A stretch of DNA of 64,000 nt from Areca catechu (GCA_021397845.1 CM038053.1:112939825-113003824); one strand, 5' to 3'; counted from the first letter of the stretch, positions 12,331 to 24,430 are shown. Notes: generated from the letters alone by a model not told the origin. Program-made: numbers and translations.

Positions 12331-14171
12331 TTTGGTTGTAGAAGAGTCAGTACATGATGTATTTGAAGAATCTACTAACAAATCTTCAAGAAAAAGGATA
12401 CATCTAATGAATGTGCAGGTGCTGACAAGCTTCAAAAGCTGACACTGAATGATCAAGCTCAACCAAATGAAGAAGAACAAGACAAGGATGAGAAAGAATT
12501 GACACACCAAAGCATCAAGATCTATCTAAGGAGTGGAGGTATGCTCATGGACACCCTAAGGAATTAATCTTAGGTGATCCATCTAAAGAGGTATGAACTC
12601 GAGCTTCTATTAGAAATGAATGTGATTATATTGCATTTGTATCTCAAGTAGAACCTAAATATTTTGAAGAAGCTGAAAAAGACACTAATTGGATCAATGC
12701 AATGCAAGAAGAACTAATACAATTTGATAGAAATAATGTTTGGACACTTGTAGAAACACCATCTAATATTTCAATTATTGGCACTAAATAGGTATTTAAG
12801 AATAAATTAGATGAAAATGGTATTGTTATTAGAAATAAAGCTAGGCTAGTTGCTAAAGGTTACAATCTGGAGGAAGGGATTGACTTTGATGAAACTTTTG
12901 CTCCTGTTGCTAGAATTAAAGCAATTTGACTATTATTAGCATTGCTTGTTTATGAACTTCAAATTATTTCAAATAAATGTTAAAAGTGCTTTCATAAATG
13001 GTTTTATATCTAAAAAGATTTTTGTCAAACAACCACATGGATTTGAAAATCATGCACATCCTGATTATGTTTTCAAATTACACAAAGCACTTTATGGATT
13101 AAAGTAAGCACCTAGAGCATGGTATGAAAGGTTAAGCAAATTTCTTATTGAAAATAAATTTTCTAGAGGAAATGTTGATAAGACTCTATTTTTGAAATGG
13201 AACGGTAATGATTTATTAGTAGTACAAATATATGTTGATGACATCATTTTCGGTGCTACTAATAAAATTCTTTGTCAAGAGTTTGTTAAGCTAATGTAGG
13301 GTGAGTTCGAAATGAGCATGATGGGTAACTCAATTTCTTTCTTGGACTCCAGATCAAGCAAATTATAGATGGTATCTCCATTAACCAAGCTAAGTACACA
13401 AGAGAAATTATTAGGAAGTTTGGAATGGAGACTACTAAACCAATAGGTATGCCTATGAGCCCCTCTTGTAGACTTGATAAAGATGAACATGGTAAATCTG
13501 TAGATCAAAAGTTATACATGGGTATGATAGTATTGTATTTGACTGCTAGTAGACCAGATATAATGTTTAGTGTTTGCATGTATGCTAGATATCAGTCTGA
13601 ACATAAAAAATCAGATCTTATGGCTGTTAAGCACATTATAAGATATCTGTCTGGTACTATTAGTATTGGTTTATGGTATTCTAGAAATTCTTCTGCTGAA
13701 TTGATTGGATATTTTGATGCAGACTTTGTTGGTTGTAGATTAGATAGAAAGAGTACCAATGAAACTTGCCAATTTCTTGGAGTGAACTTAATCTCATGGT
13801 TTAGCAAGAAACAAACTTCAGTTGTACTATCCATAGTTGAGGCTGAGTATATTGCAGCAGGAAGTTGTTGTGCTAAAATCCTATGGATTAAGCAACAACT
13901 TGAAGACTTTAGAATCAAGTTTGCTAGTACTCTTATTAAATGTGATAATACCAGTGCTATTTGCTTGACTAAAAATCCTGTTCAACATTCTAGGAATAAG
14001 CACATTGAAATTAGACATCATTTTATTAGGGATCATGTAGAAAACAATGATATTTTGCTTGAATTTATAAGTACTAAATTTCAATTAGCAGATATTTTGA
14101 CTAAACCTCTTCTGGAAGATCGATTCTGTATGATTAGAAGTGAGCTCGAGATCATCAATCTATTTGATTAA
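12331..14171 (+). pseudogene. SIRE-2 reverse transcriptase-RNase H remnant
   Basis: A damaged linker (12331-12640) precedes RT. The RT segments are readable: W-T-L-V-E-T near 12740, K-A-R-L-V-A-K-G-Y near 12838, the catalytic Y-V-D-D at 13231-13242 and LYGLK-stop-APRAW near 13090 (Gln to TAG). Frameshifts occur near 12950 and 13350. From 13425 to 14171 the frame is open through RNase H, including GYFDADFVGCRLDRKST, AEYIAAGSCCA, KHIEIRHHFIRDHV and ADILTKPL, ending at TAA. This is the best-preserved coding block of the element. Confidence 0.94.
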
Positions 14172-14602
14172 ATTTTTCCCATAATTTGACTCAAACTAGA
14201 TCAATTTGACCTTATTCTTGATAAATCATGTTTAAACACTATTGATTGACTCTAGATCTATCTCACTTCAATTGATTTTGATCTTTCTGAGAAATTCCAA
14301 ATTTTTCAGTTTTTATGTCGATGTGTCAACACATGCATAAGTCGATACATGACCGACAGTGAACTGAGATTTAAGGGGTTTCCAAACTGTTTTTCCTCCA
14401 AATTATTTCTTCTTCGAGTCGACACCTGGATTTGAGGTACCCATACTGTTCATCCTTCCATTTCACTATTTTTGTCCATTGTTTTCTTGGATTTGAATGT
14501 TTGGTAGCCATTTTTGTTGGATTTCTTCCTAGGTTTAGCTTCCTAAATCATAGAAACCCCCATTTTCAACCAAAAACCTTGCCCAAACTTTGAATCTTGG
14601 CA
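14172..14602 (+). other. SIRE-2 spacer between RNase H and ORF3, with LTR-type motifs
   Basis: There is no open frame. Between 14316 and 14430 the same motif family as in the LTR appears: GTCGATGTGTCAACACATG, GTCGATACATG and GAGTCGACACCTGG. The matching spacer of SIRE-3 (53601-54134) carries its own LTR motif. This suggests a deliberate reuse of the U3 element upstream of ORF3. Confidence 0.7.
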
Positions 14603-16650
14603 ATGGGTCCTCGTAAGCAAGTTGTTCGTCGACCTCGTCAGTCACAGCAAGAAGAAAAGAAAAGGACGAAGGCCTGACATAAGTCTATAGCTCTAGATCT
14701 GCCCGCACGACCTTTATTTGTTCCATCTAGCCGGATGAGCTCTAAGACAATGGTTGGAGGACGCCGAGTGGACTTTTTTTTTATAGAATAGCAGCATTTC
14801 TGGATAGGAGAGTGGATTCGATTTGCTGGTTGACCACTTTTTTTCACTTAGTGAGAGATATTACCTTGGGCTGATGAGAGAGTTTTATGGTTCACTTGCT
14901 CGTGGAGCAGATGGTTGGGTTGCACAGGTCATATGATAGGATATCCCTATTACTTCAGAGATTCTGAGTAGAGTATGGGATATACCGATGACCGGATCAG
15001 TTGTTGACAGCCTGATGGATCGAGTCAGTGATCTCTAATGTATTTCAAGTCAGACATCTTGCTAGAGAGAGCCACTATTCCAATATCTAGGCTATCCACA
15101 GAGAAGAGACTGCTGCACCATATCGTCGCCAGGATCCTTCTACCAAAGACCGGATGTTTCTACTATATCACCGAGCGGGAGTTGCTCGTGATTGTCTCAC
15201 TGGTTCAGCACATGCCAATATGCCTTCCTGTTCTGATGGTACAATGGATGACTGAGGCATCGTCTAGCCATCAACACTGCTTACCTTACGGCATGGGATT
15301 GATTGTATTATTCAGAGTATGGAGTCAGCTTCCATGATGAGCCTTATCGCACATTGATTCATATCGATGTGTATAACATAAGGTCATTGCATCGGATAGG
15401 TTATCATTTGGTCCGAGGCTAGTGGACACGGAGGATATCAGGTCAGGTCGAGGATAGAGCTGATAATGAGAGCACAGCAAAGGAGGAATAGATTCTTTCA
15501 GGTGATGCAGGACTGAGCGAGACACAGCCTGAGACGGTAGTGCAGCCAGTGGTTGCTTCTCAGTCTGATCCTTCTACATCTGCACAGCCTCAGCCAGCGT
15601 AGACATAGACTCCTGGCACTTCAGATAGTTTAGAGGACAGAGTCAGATGCATCGAGATCTACGTGTTCATGTTGAGGTAACGTCTTGATGTATTCATAGC
15701 TGAGACGAGAGAGAGCCATATTGGTCTTAGTGATGGCATCTCAGCTATTCTCTCTGCACTGTCCAGATCTTCGATGAGTGCTCTGGCTATAGATACTACT
15801 CTTGTACCTATTTATGTACCTGCTCCTGCACCAGCTGATGACATTGCTGATATTGATACTAGTGTTGAAATTACTGTTGGAGATGGAGATGGAGATATAG
15901 TTATTGGTGATATTGATGGAGATAAGGAGACTGAATCATACCAGTTTGACATTACTGATCTTACATCAGAGCCAGTTGAGGAGATGATAGCTGACTTGCC
16001 TACGAGCCCTGTTGTTGACCCCTCTTTCTTACTTGCCCAGATTCCTAATCCATCTTCTAGATCGGATGATCGCACTTCTATTCCAATTCCTATTCCTATT
16101 CTCACTCCTATTATTGATTCACCTGTTATTGATTTACCTGATATTGATTTCCCTGTTATTCATACATATATCATTGAGACCAACAGTATTGATACATCTA
16201 TCATAGAGACACCTATACTTTCTTCAGATGATACTTCTGTTCATGATACACCTGTTATTCCATCAACTAAGACCCCTGTTTTTGATACACAGCTTACTGA
16301 TACTCCTACCCTTCATACATCATCATTAATTCGAGAGCTTGGGTTTTATACACCCGGCTTTTAGTATCTTGACTCTGGACCTTCTTTTGATCGCACACCT
16401 CTCCCAGCGGTGGCTGAGTTGGTTAACCCGATCACTTTCGTTCCTGCGGAAGACATAGCTTCTACCTCTACTGCTCTAGTCGAGGTCGGACTTATGCTCG
16501 TCACAGAGGATGTGGCATCGTACCCCTCCACAGCTGACCAGGACCAGACTTCGAGATCTTCGATCGAGATGGCCACGAGCTCGATCCTTCACTAATACAG
16601 GATCGATTGAGATTGGTTCATCTTCTGATGATTCGATGGATGAGAATTAG
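14603..16650 (+). pseudogene. SIRE-2 ORF3 (Sirevirus third ORF; 'envelope-like' / plant transposon-protein type), decayed
   Basis: The third ORF of Sireviruses is sometimes called envelope-like, but its function is not established. It starts at ATG 14603 with a basic N-terminus (MGPRKQVVRRPRQSQ) and ends at TAG 16648-16650 (DDSMDEN). Stops and frameshifts break it up to about 15770. The segment LLHHIVARILLPKTG and the following ITERELLVIV and LPYGMGLIVLF segments (15110-15320) match the SIRE-3 ORF3 closely (LLNNFICRIFL, VSERDLCLM, LPYGMMLTLLF). The frame is open at 15774-16364, with an unusual acidic low-complexity tract of D-I-D, V-I-D and I-P-I-P repeats. No clear membrane segment or signal peptide is visible. 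The domain assignment to the putative plant transposon-protein family comes from recognition, not a search. Confidence 0.75.
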
Positions 16651-17458
16651 CACTTTTTATGTACTTTTTGTTAGTTTGCTTTCATGCTTCTATGTACTTT
16701 TATTTTTGTTATGTATCATTTTGCTGTACAAATTCTAAGTTTTTATGAAAACCTTGTTGTTCCTCATCTTTATGTGTTTGATGAAATGAATGCTATATCT
16801 TGAATTGTTTTTATGCTTCAATGTCTTCGCTATTCATTGGATGAACTTCTTAATAAAAAGAGGGACTATTTTTGAAAATAAATTGATTAACTCTATTTCC
16901 TACCTTTTTAATTATAACAAAAAGGGGGAGTAATTTAGTGAGATTTAAGTATAAATGGGGAGTAATTTGAGTAATTTAAGTATAAATGACAAATTTTTTT
17001 CAAATATGGTATGTACATGTGATATGTTAAAAAAAAAAAACCTGAATTGAAAATCATTTACAAAATTCATTATAAAAGGGGGAGCTTTACTTTATGTTCA
17101 ATTGAAAATCCTTTCAAAGTAAATTTAATCCTTAAAACCCCTCTTTCAATGTTTTGAAAAGATTCTTACAAACTCTGTTATGAATCATTGATTCAGGTGG
17201 AGCTTTATTTGCTAAATTTTTTTTGTAGAGTATCATGATACATGTTCTCAATGCATTTAAATGAATACCAAAGTTCTGATACTCTCTATCTTTGTAACAA
17301 GCTCAAATACTTGTGTCTTGAATGATCATATCTCTGATGCAAGTAATGTTGATATACTTAATGCTTTCAATGTTATGCATCATGGTAAATTCTCTAAAAG
17401 CTTTACTTATAAAGCAATTTATACATATGGATTTTGTCATCAACGAAAAGGGGGAGAT
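16651..17458 (+). promoter_or_regulatory. SIRE-2 3' untranslated region with several polypurine tracts
   Basis: This AT-rich, non-coding stretch holds repeated purine tracts of the form AAAAGGGGGAG at 16919-16931, 17074-17084 and 17446-17458. The last directly abuts the LTR (TGTTGACTCC at 17459) and is the functional polypurine tract. Extra upstream tracts are a known Sirevirus trait. A 60-plus-codon frame at 17261-17464 runs into the LTR and is probably chance. Confidence 0.85.
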
Positions 17459-19048
17459 TGTTGACTCCACTAATTGATTTTGATGATAAGCAAAATAGTT
17501 AAGTATAAGTTGAGAACTAATGAATTGTTTTGAGTATGTTTTTATTGAAAGGACGTTCACAAAATTTGAAGAAGCCTAATTATGTTGAACAAACCAACTT
17601 TGAAATGAAAAGATTGATCAAAAAAAGACTTGGACACTTAAGAGATGGTTGAATAGATAGCTAAGCCAAGTAGAAACTTGTTCCAGCTCAAGTTCAATAG
17701 TTTCTATGAATTTTTCAGTGATGTGTCGGCTCAAAGTATCGACACATTACATGAAGTGTTGATACATGGAGATGAAGTATCGACTCAGGCCGGTACGCAG
17801 CAAAGTTTCAACTAGCACATATGAAGTGTCGACACATGGACCCGAAGTATCAACTCAAAGTGTCAACACATAGATCAACACATCGCCTGAGACTTTCAAG
17901 CCACAAAACTTGTAGAAGCTGAAAGAACAGTTAAAGTGTCGACACATGGAAGCAAGGTGTCGACACATCTGAGAATTCCAGAGAATCTGAATGAATCTTT
18001 TTGAGCTATGTGTCGACTCAAGAAGAACATGTGTCGACCTTATGTATCAACTCAACTAAGGAAGTGTCACACATGGAGTTCTTACAATAGTAATGGCTAA
18101 TTTTTTCAAATGCAGAACTCACCCAAATTGCCCCCAACGGCTAGTTTCTCAAGTCTAACGACTAGAATTTGGTTTTAAGGCCTTGGAAGGGTATTTATAT
18201 ACTACAAATCAAATCTAAAGCAATGATATTGAATATCATTAAAGAGTTTAGAAAGAAAAGAAGAGAGAAGAGCCAAAACTCCTATTCATTCAAGTTTCAA
18301 CCATTCTCAAGCTAAAGGAAGCCTTCAAGGATTCAAAAGCCATCAAGAGCATTGAAGATCATTTAATCTTGGACATTCAAAAGGCTTTAACAAGTGCAAA
18401 GCAACTCTGCATCGAGCTACATCGACTTATTTGCTTTGTTATTGAAAGCTTACATTGGTTCTTTATTTCTAAACCTTATTTCTTGTAAGGGTTCTTAGTT
18501 AGCCTATTGTAAAACAAAGTGAGGTTATTAGTAAGCCTTGAAAACCATTTAGGTTCGTGGTCAGCCCGCAAAATCACTAAGTTTCTTGGTTAGCCCGGAA
18601 AACCAAGGGAGGTTGTTGGTTAGCCTTGTGAAAACTAATTAGGTTCTTGGTTAGCCTATAAAACCAAGTGAGATTGTGACTTGTATGCCTTGTAAAACAA
18701 ATTAGGTTTTGATTAGTGAGCCCGAAAAACTAATCGACTGTAATCATGTGATTTTAGTGAATTCCCAAGAATCTTGGGGAGTGGATGTAGGTGCATTGGT
18801 TGGCACCGAACCACTATAACTTTTGATTTTTGTGATTGCTTGATCTCTCTCTCTTTGCTCTTTATTTATTGCTCTTAATTTTTGCTGTGCTTATATCTTA
18901 GATCATTGCATTTGGATCTTTGTACCTTGCTGAATTGGATTGTATATCTAGTTCTATAAAGCTTGTTGATTGTCATATCAAGTTAGCTTAGATTTAATTT
19001 TTTAGAGACCCAATTCACCCCCCCTCTTGGGTTGCTCTCTGGGCAACA
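17459..19048 (+). repeat. SIRE-2 3' LTR (1590 bp)
   Basis: It runs TGTTGACTCCAC to GGGCAACA and is followed by the target duplication CTAGT (19049-19053). It carries the palindrome array at 17720-18075 and a TATA-like TATTTATATA at 18192-18201. It matches the 5' LTR along its length with scattered, mainly transition, differences. Confidence 0.94.
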
Positions 19049-19053
19049 CTAGT

Positions 19054-20122
19054 TGATTTTGTACTTTGGCTCACCAACAACCTCAATAACCTACTTTCAA
19101 AAATCCTTGAAAGCTAGGTCAACAAAGTATAAAGATAAATGTATAAGATAAAAGCACAATCAAACTCTCTTTTAGAGTGGAATATTGAAGCTTTGAGGAT
19201 CTTATTGATTGCTTGATTTGACATCTCTTTGAAATCTCTTCAAAGCCACTTTTGGAATGTTGAAATGAAAGGCTTGTAAGCTTTTTCAATGTAATCTCTT
19301 ATTTTTTTGGGTTTTGGAAGTGAAGTTCTTGAAATAATATTTAACTTTGCATATTCAATTATGTTCAATACTTCATGAATGAGTTTGGTAAGCTTAAATA
19401 TTTCAAAAACTTCCAAAAAATGGTTTGAGACTGTTGGAGGATCAAAACTAGCCATTGGGAGCTTGAAAAGATGAAACCTACCTCTCAGAAAATAGAGCCG
19501 TTGAAGCTGTCAGAACTCGTGAGTCAACACTTGACTTTCAGGTGTCGACACTTGGTTTCCAAGTGTTGACACTTGGTCCTGCAGTTGTCGACACTTGAAT
19601 TTCATGTGTCAACACTTGAATCATATGAGTCAACACTTGACATAAAAACATTCCAAATGGCATAGTTCTGTATTTTCAAAAATCTCAGGCCTTAAGTCGA
19701 CACTTGAATTTTAGGTATCGACACTTGTGTTTCAGGTGTCGACACTTGAATTCTAGGTGTTGATACTTGGCATGCTAGAGCATAATTTTTGCATGCCAGT
19801 TTTTGAAGTGTCGACACATGGGGAGTCATGAGTTGACACTTGGTTCTGCAGTTTGCCAAAAATATGTGCCAACCTCCCAAATTCACAATGATCTTCAATC
19901 AAACTTCAATTCATCTTTTGTAAACCATGATTGATCAAATTTTAAGGCCTTTTTCAGACGAAAAGACTTCTTAAAACATAAAAATTGCTTAGCTTCATGA
20001 TACTTTTATTTTGAGAATTTGAAGTGCCTGTATCCTGAAACTCATAACTATAATTGAAACATTAGTATAAAATATGTACTTAATATTTTGTGAGTCATCA
20101 AAATCAAGGGCTAAAGCCAACA
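19054..20122 (-). repeat. SIRE-1 5' LTR, outer part (U3 side)
   Basis: It continues the LTR begun at 7265 after the SIRE-2 insertion and ends ...AAAGCCAACA at 20122, so on the minus strand the LTR starts TGTTGGC. U3 carries about twelve GTGTCGACACTTG-type motifs at 19520-19843, roughly 280-600 bases from the LTR start. CCTAT (20123-20127) is the likely right copy of the target duplication. The left copy is outside the window. Confidence 0.9.
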
Positions 20123-20595
20123 CCTATGGCCATAATATTAGGTCTCAACCTCTTAAATTATATAGAACTACTACTCAAATATAAAGATCGATAGATCCCA
20201 TCTAAGTACATACCCAACTTCTATAATGAAGCTACTGTAGCCAATAAATAGAGCAAGGATGCGAATGGCTAGGAGACCAAGTTTATATGTAGCCAAACTA
20301 CAACAACCCCACTATAAGTAGCTAAGGCACCATAGGTTAAAGAACTATTCTTATAACTATAGCATCGAGAATGTCACTAATAAGTAACTAGACATCCAAA
20401 TGACTTCTCATTTTGGTCATGCTCAGTATCATTATTCTCTGACAACTACTTATTCTCTTATTTCAGTGTTCCCACACTATAGACTCTAGACACATCTACC
20501 CTAAGGGATGCGATCAATACACTGATCTTCATGGATCAATCCATCCCCATGATGATACAATGATTAGGAGCAATTGAAAAATTTATAATAATACA
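20123..20595. other. Unassigned stretch between SIRE-1 and copia-2
   Basis: There is no open frame and no LTR edge apart from its neighbours. Phrases such as 'ggtcatgctcagtatcatta' (20423-20442) loosely resemble the reverse-complemented U3 of copia-3 ('ggtcatgttcagtgag' near 28056). It may be an old copia LTR fragment in minus orientation. I cannot support more. Confidence 0.4.
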
Positions 20596-22781
20596 TGAAA
20601 GAATTGTGTCCTAAAAGCCAATCTTTGAATGAGTATTTCTATGATCTTCTAGCTCATGTATGATATTATTTATTAATAAAAGGTATTTGATTTATCATAC
20701 TGCTGCATCTTATTAAGATTATGATGAACCCCATAGATTAGAGAAATGAAATTATGATTATGATGGAGACCATAATGATGAGACCTAAGTCCCTAAAAAC
20801 CCTAATAAAAAATATTCCTAGTTGTTGGATCATCAATTCGGGGATTGATATTTCTGAAAAGACTAGCACATCCTATGTACGATCGATATAGAGGGTGGTT
20901 GGTCTTACAGCCACTTGTGTAGGGATACTAATACAAGAATGTGGGTGCTCATTAGGATATGAGTTCACTAAACTGACCCACCTTGAGAATATCTTATGGA
21001 GGTCTTATTACTTATCAAAAGATGTTTCTCATAGTGGGAGTTGTTCAAGTGATCCTTAGACCTGAGATCACCATGGTTCCTTATGCCTATAAAGCCATGT
21101 TTTGGTTTATACTCACTCATGAAAAAGAGTCATGTATGGCATGTTCTCAGATATGGTTGAGTATGTATAAAGGACGTGAGTGGATCAACAAGGAATTGAT
21201 CACTCCTAGTAAGAGGAGAACTTATCCCATCTAATCTCTTCGATTATTGACTTAGAAAGTCTTTGATCAAAGCAGGATGAGATTAGATAGATATTCTAAT
21301 CTTTATTCATCGACTATTCATTATTGAATTAAGATTCAAAAAGATTAAGTACTAGGGTTTGTCAATTTTCCATACCCATCACTTATTCGGGATAAAAGGG
21401 AGATCGAATGATTGAATTACACGGTAACTTTTTACTGAAGGATATTTTAATAATTTTTATCAAATTCTTCATCTTTCAGGTAGACATGATATGTTGCTAG
21501 ATATCAATCATGTCTTGTAGGTTTGTATGAACCAAATTGATCAGATTTATGAGTCAATTCAGAAGCTGGTTTGAATTGGTAACTTAGGTCTGCTCGATTT
21601 GGCCTAATTAGGTCAATTGATTTCGATTGGATCAAAATGGCTTAGACCTAGACCTACTACTGGTTAGATGTGGAATCCAAAGGATCACACATATTATGAA
21701 ATTGGTCAAGGAAGTCAATTATATTTTTATTAGGGTCATAGGATCCTAATTGGCTAGCTAATTGATATACTAGTATATGTTGGCTAGCCCAACTCTTAAC
21801 CCAATTGGATTGGATTAGTTAGCTTACTATTTAGACTAACCAATTTAAGTAAAACTTAGATTGGGTTGAGTCCTAAGTAGGATAGCCTTAATCAATATTT
21901 ATCTAGATTTTATTAGGCTTTATCCTTTATTTATGGTAGAGTCCAAGATGGAAGGGACACTTGGCACTAAGTTTGGCATGCACCAAGAATAAAGGGGCGC
22001 AGAAGGACCAAGAGTCCTTCTGCCTCTAAATCACCTTTTCCAGATAAGAGTTAGGACTTTCTTCTTTATCTCCATGACATTTTAGATGAGCTTTAAGTAG
22101 TCAATAGGAGGAATTGGCATGAAATAAATAGCGTGCATAATGAAGGGGCATGTCCCTTCATTCTCGGTGCTAATTTGATTCCAGAAGTCCTTCTATTTGA
22201 AGGCTTCTATTTTTCTTCGATGCATCCCTTCAGATCCCATGCCTTTTAGCCATCTTATGAGTGGTTATATGCCCTGTGGTAGGTGGAGAACTTGGCTGGA
22301 AAAACAAAGAGACATTTATATCTCTTGGTGCATGAAAGGACATTTCATGATAAGTCCTCTAACGCAAAAGACTCCTGGTTGAAGTGTCTTATCAAAGGGC
22401 TGAAGAAGGGACTTATTAGGTGCCTCATTTCTTTATAAATAGGAATCGATAATCTGATGCTAGGAATTCCATTTTCTGATCTGAAAGAAGTCCCTTTCTA
22501 TTTTCTCTTCTTTATCCTTTTAAGACAAGGCGTGTCCCTTTAAGACAAGGCTTTTATCATTTTAAGACAAGACTTGTCATTTTAAGACAAAAGCCTAGGA
22601 AAAGATATAGGAGGGATAATATAATTATGAGAAAGGATTCAAATTGATATCTGAGTGCCCTATAAAAGGGTAGGGGTTTCAGCAAAGAGAGAAAGTCTCA
22701 AAGGCTACCTGAAGAGTCCTAGTCAAATAATAAGCTTGGTAGGAGTGCTTCCTTGGTTTGGTTTTTATGTGGATCACCTCT

Positions 22782-24218
22782 TGTTGCCCAGAAATGGAGC
22801 CCAAGAGGGGGGGTGAATTGGGTCTTTTAAAAATTTAACACAATAGAATGAAGGTTCAGTGGTGCTTGTGAGCAATAATAAATTTGATGCAAGATGATAG
22901 CAATAATTAAAGAGTACGAGAGGAAAAGAGCAATCACACACAAACACAAAGTTTATAGTTGTTTAGTGCAAACCTAGCACCTACATCCACTCCCCAAGCC
23001 ACGCTTGGGAATTCCAGTATAATCCACACCAGATTATAGTTGACTTGTTTTTCACAAGGCTAACAAGTCAAAACCTAAGTTGGTTTTGTCACTTAGGCTT
23101 ACCAACAAACCTAAATACTTGTTTTGTCTTCGAGCTCACAAGTTAACCCTAGTTGGTTTTGTCCCTTTGGCTCACCAACAAACCACAATAACCTTCTTTC
23201 AAGACACCCTTGAAAGCAAGGTCAAATCACAATTAAACAGATATGAAATTTAAAAGCTACAACAAACTCTCTTCAAGAGTAGATTGGAATCTTTGAAGCT
23301 CAAAAGGATGCTTTGTCTTCACTCTTCTTCAAGTTGCCTCTTTTTGGAATGTAGTAAGGTTGAGCTAGTAGGCTTTTCAGTGGAATCAAGCTAGAAGAGA
23401 CTTTTGATATGAAGTTTGGAGAGAATATTGGCTTTTTGTCTTTTGAGTGGACTTAAATGCTCTTGAATAGACTTCTCTTCACTTTTCTCTTGCTTTCTCT
23501 TCTTTCTCTTGCTTTAAAATGAGGTTGGTGGAGATTAAATACACCAAAAACCTTCTAAAAATGGTTTGTGACCGTTGGAGCATTGGAAATAGCCGTTTGG
23601 AGCTTGAAAACCAACTTCTGCAAGCCAGAAAAATAGATCCGTTAGAGCTGTCAGGCTGCAAGTGTCGACACTTGGCTATCAGGTGTCGACACTTGATTTC
23701 TGGGAGTCGACACTTGAACATTCAAGTGTCGACACTTGATGCACAGGTGTCGATACTTGACACAAAAATCCTTAAAACAACAAAGTTCTGTATTTTCAAA
23801 ATCTCAGGCCTTGAGTCGACACTTGAACCTAAGTGTCGACACTTGGTGTCGACACTTGAATAAAGGTGTCGACACTTGGCATGACAAGGATTTTTGTCCG
23901 TGCCAAATGCTGAAGTGTCGACACTTGACTGTCCAAGTGTCGACACTTGAGACTGAAAACATCCAGATTCATGTGTAAATGCCTCGAAAACAAAAATAAA
24001 ATTCATGAATACATAAACACATAATAATTAAATAATTATATGCCCTTTTTTAATGAAGAGGATGCCTGGATATGTGAGAATTGCTCCGTGCCATACACCA
24101 TAAGTTTTTGAAATTTTGAGGTGCTTTCTTCCTGAAAACTCACAACTTGAAATCTCATTAGAATACAATATGCACTCAATATTTTGTTATTCATCAAAAT
24201 CACTGGGTGGAGCCAACA
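22782..24218 (-). mobile_element. Sirevirus solo LTR (1437 bp)
   Basis: The plus strand begins TGTTGCCCAGAAATGG and ends GAGCCAACA. It is flanked by the perfect 5-bp duplication CCTCT at 22777-22781 and 24219-24223. There is no primer-binding site or internal sequence on either side. This is the product expected from LTR-LTR recombination of a full element. It is a close relative of the SIRE-1 LTR. Confidence 0.93.
23658..23950 (-). repeat. Palindromic motif array in the solo LTR
   Basis: About twelve copies of AAGTGTCGACACTTG-like motifs lie here; the best is the 16-bp perfect palindrome CAAGTGTCGACACTTG. Spacing is irregular, with a gap at about 23760-23815 and two copies almost touching at 23835-23855. 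The array lies about 270-560 bases from the LTR start on the minus strand, the same place as in SIRE-1 and SIRE-2. Confidence 0.9.
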
Positions 24219-24418
24219 CCTCTGGAGGGTATACACTTGTGTGCCCTATGGAATTTAAGGAGTATAGCACTCCAGGTATTCTTTTATAATCCTAAAGTCT
24301 TGATTTATCCGTTGTCATGGTCAAGTGGTCCTAGGGTTTAGGGTTCTGCCGGTCAGGATTTCAATAATGAAAATTTTGAAAACCAGTCTTCAACTATGCC
24401 CTGCTTGGAACCCAACAG

Positions 24419-24430
24419 TGGTATCAAAGC
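24419..24430 (+). promoter_or_regulatory. copia-2 primer-binding site
   Basis: TGGTATCAAAGC lies one base after the LTR end. It differs from the usual TGGTATCAGAGC by one G-to-A change, probably post-insertion decay. Confidence 0.85.

Larger units (their letters stand above)
7659..19048 (+). mobile_element. SIRE-2: complete Sirevirus (Ty1/copia) with ORF3
   Basis: The 11.4-kb element has two LTRs (TGCTGACTCC... and TGTTGACTCC..., both ending GGGCAA(A)CA). It is flanked by the 5-bp duplication CTAGT at 7654-7658 and 19049-19053. In order it holds the 5' LTR, primer-binding site, gag, protease, integrase, RT-RNase H, a spacer, a third ORF, several polypurine tracts and the 3' LTR. The third ORF and the C-rich LTR end followed by GGGCAACA mark the Sirevirus lineage. 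It entered the 5' LTR of SIRE-1 in the opposite direction. All its ORFs are now broken. Confidence 0.94.
20596..24417 (+). repeat. copia-2 5' LTR, interrupted by a Sirevirus solo LTR
   Basis: It begins TGAAAGAATTGTGTCC and ends GGAACCCAACA, followed by a primer-binding site. Removing the solo LTR and one duplication copy leaves about 2380 bp, matching the copia-1 LTR (2390 bp), to which it is clearly related. A TATA-like TTTATAAATAGG lies near 22432. No polypurine tract precedes it, so it is a 5' LTR. ATACA (20591-20595) is the candidate left target duplication. Confidence 0.85.

Noticed and set aside
15774..16364. A stand-alone secreted or structural protein gene with D-I-D and I-P-I-P repeats
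   Set aside because: It lies inside the ORF3 frame region of SIRE-2 between RNase H and the 3' LTR and lacks its own signals. It is treated as the distal part of ORF3.
23658..23950. CRISPR-like array of palindromic repeats with spacers
   Set aside because: The repeats are imperfect, irregularly spaced and sit in the U3 of an LTR with clear plant retrotransposon context. There are no cas genes.
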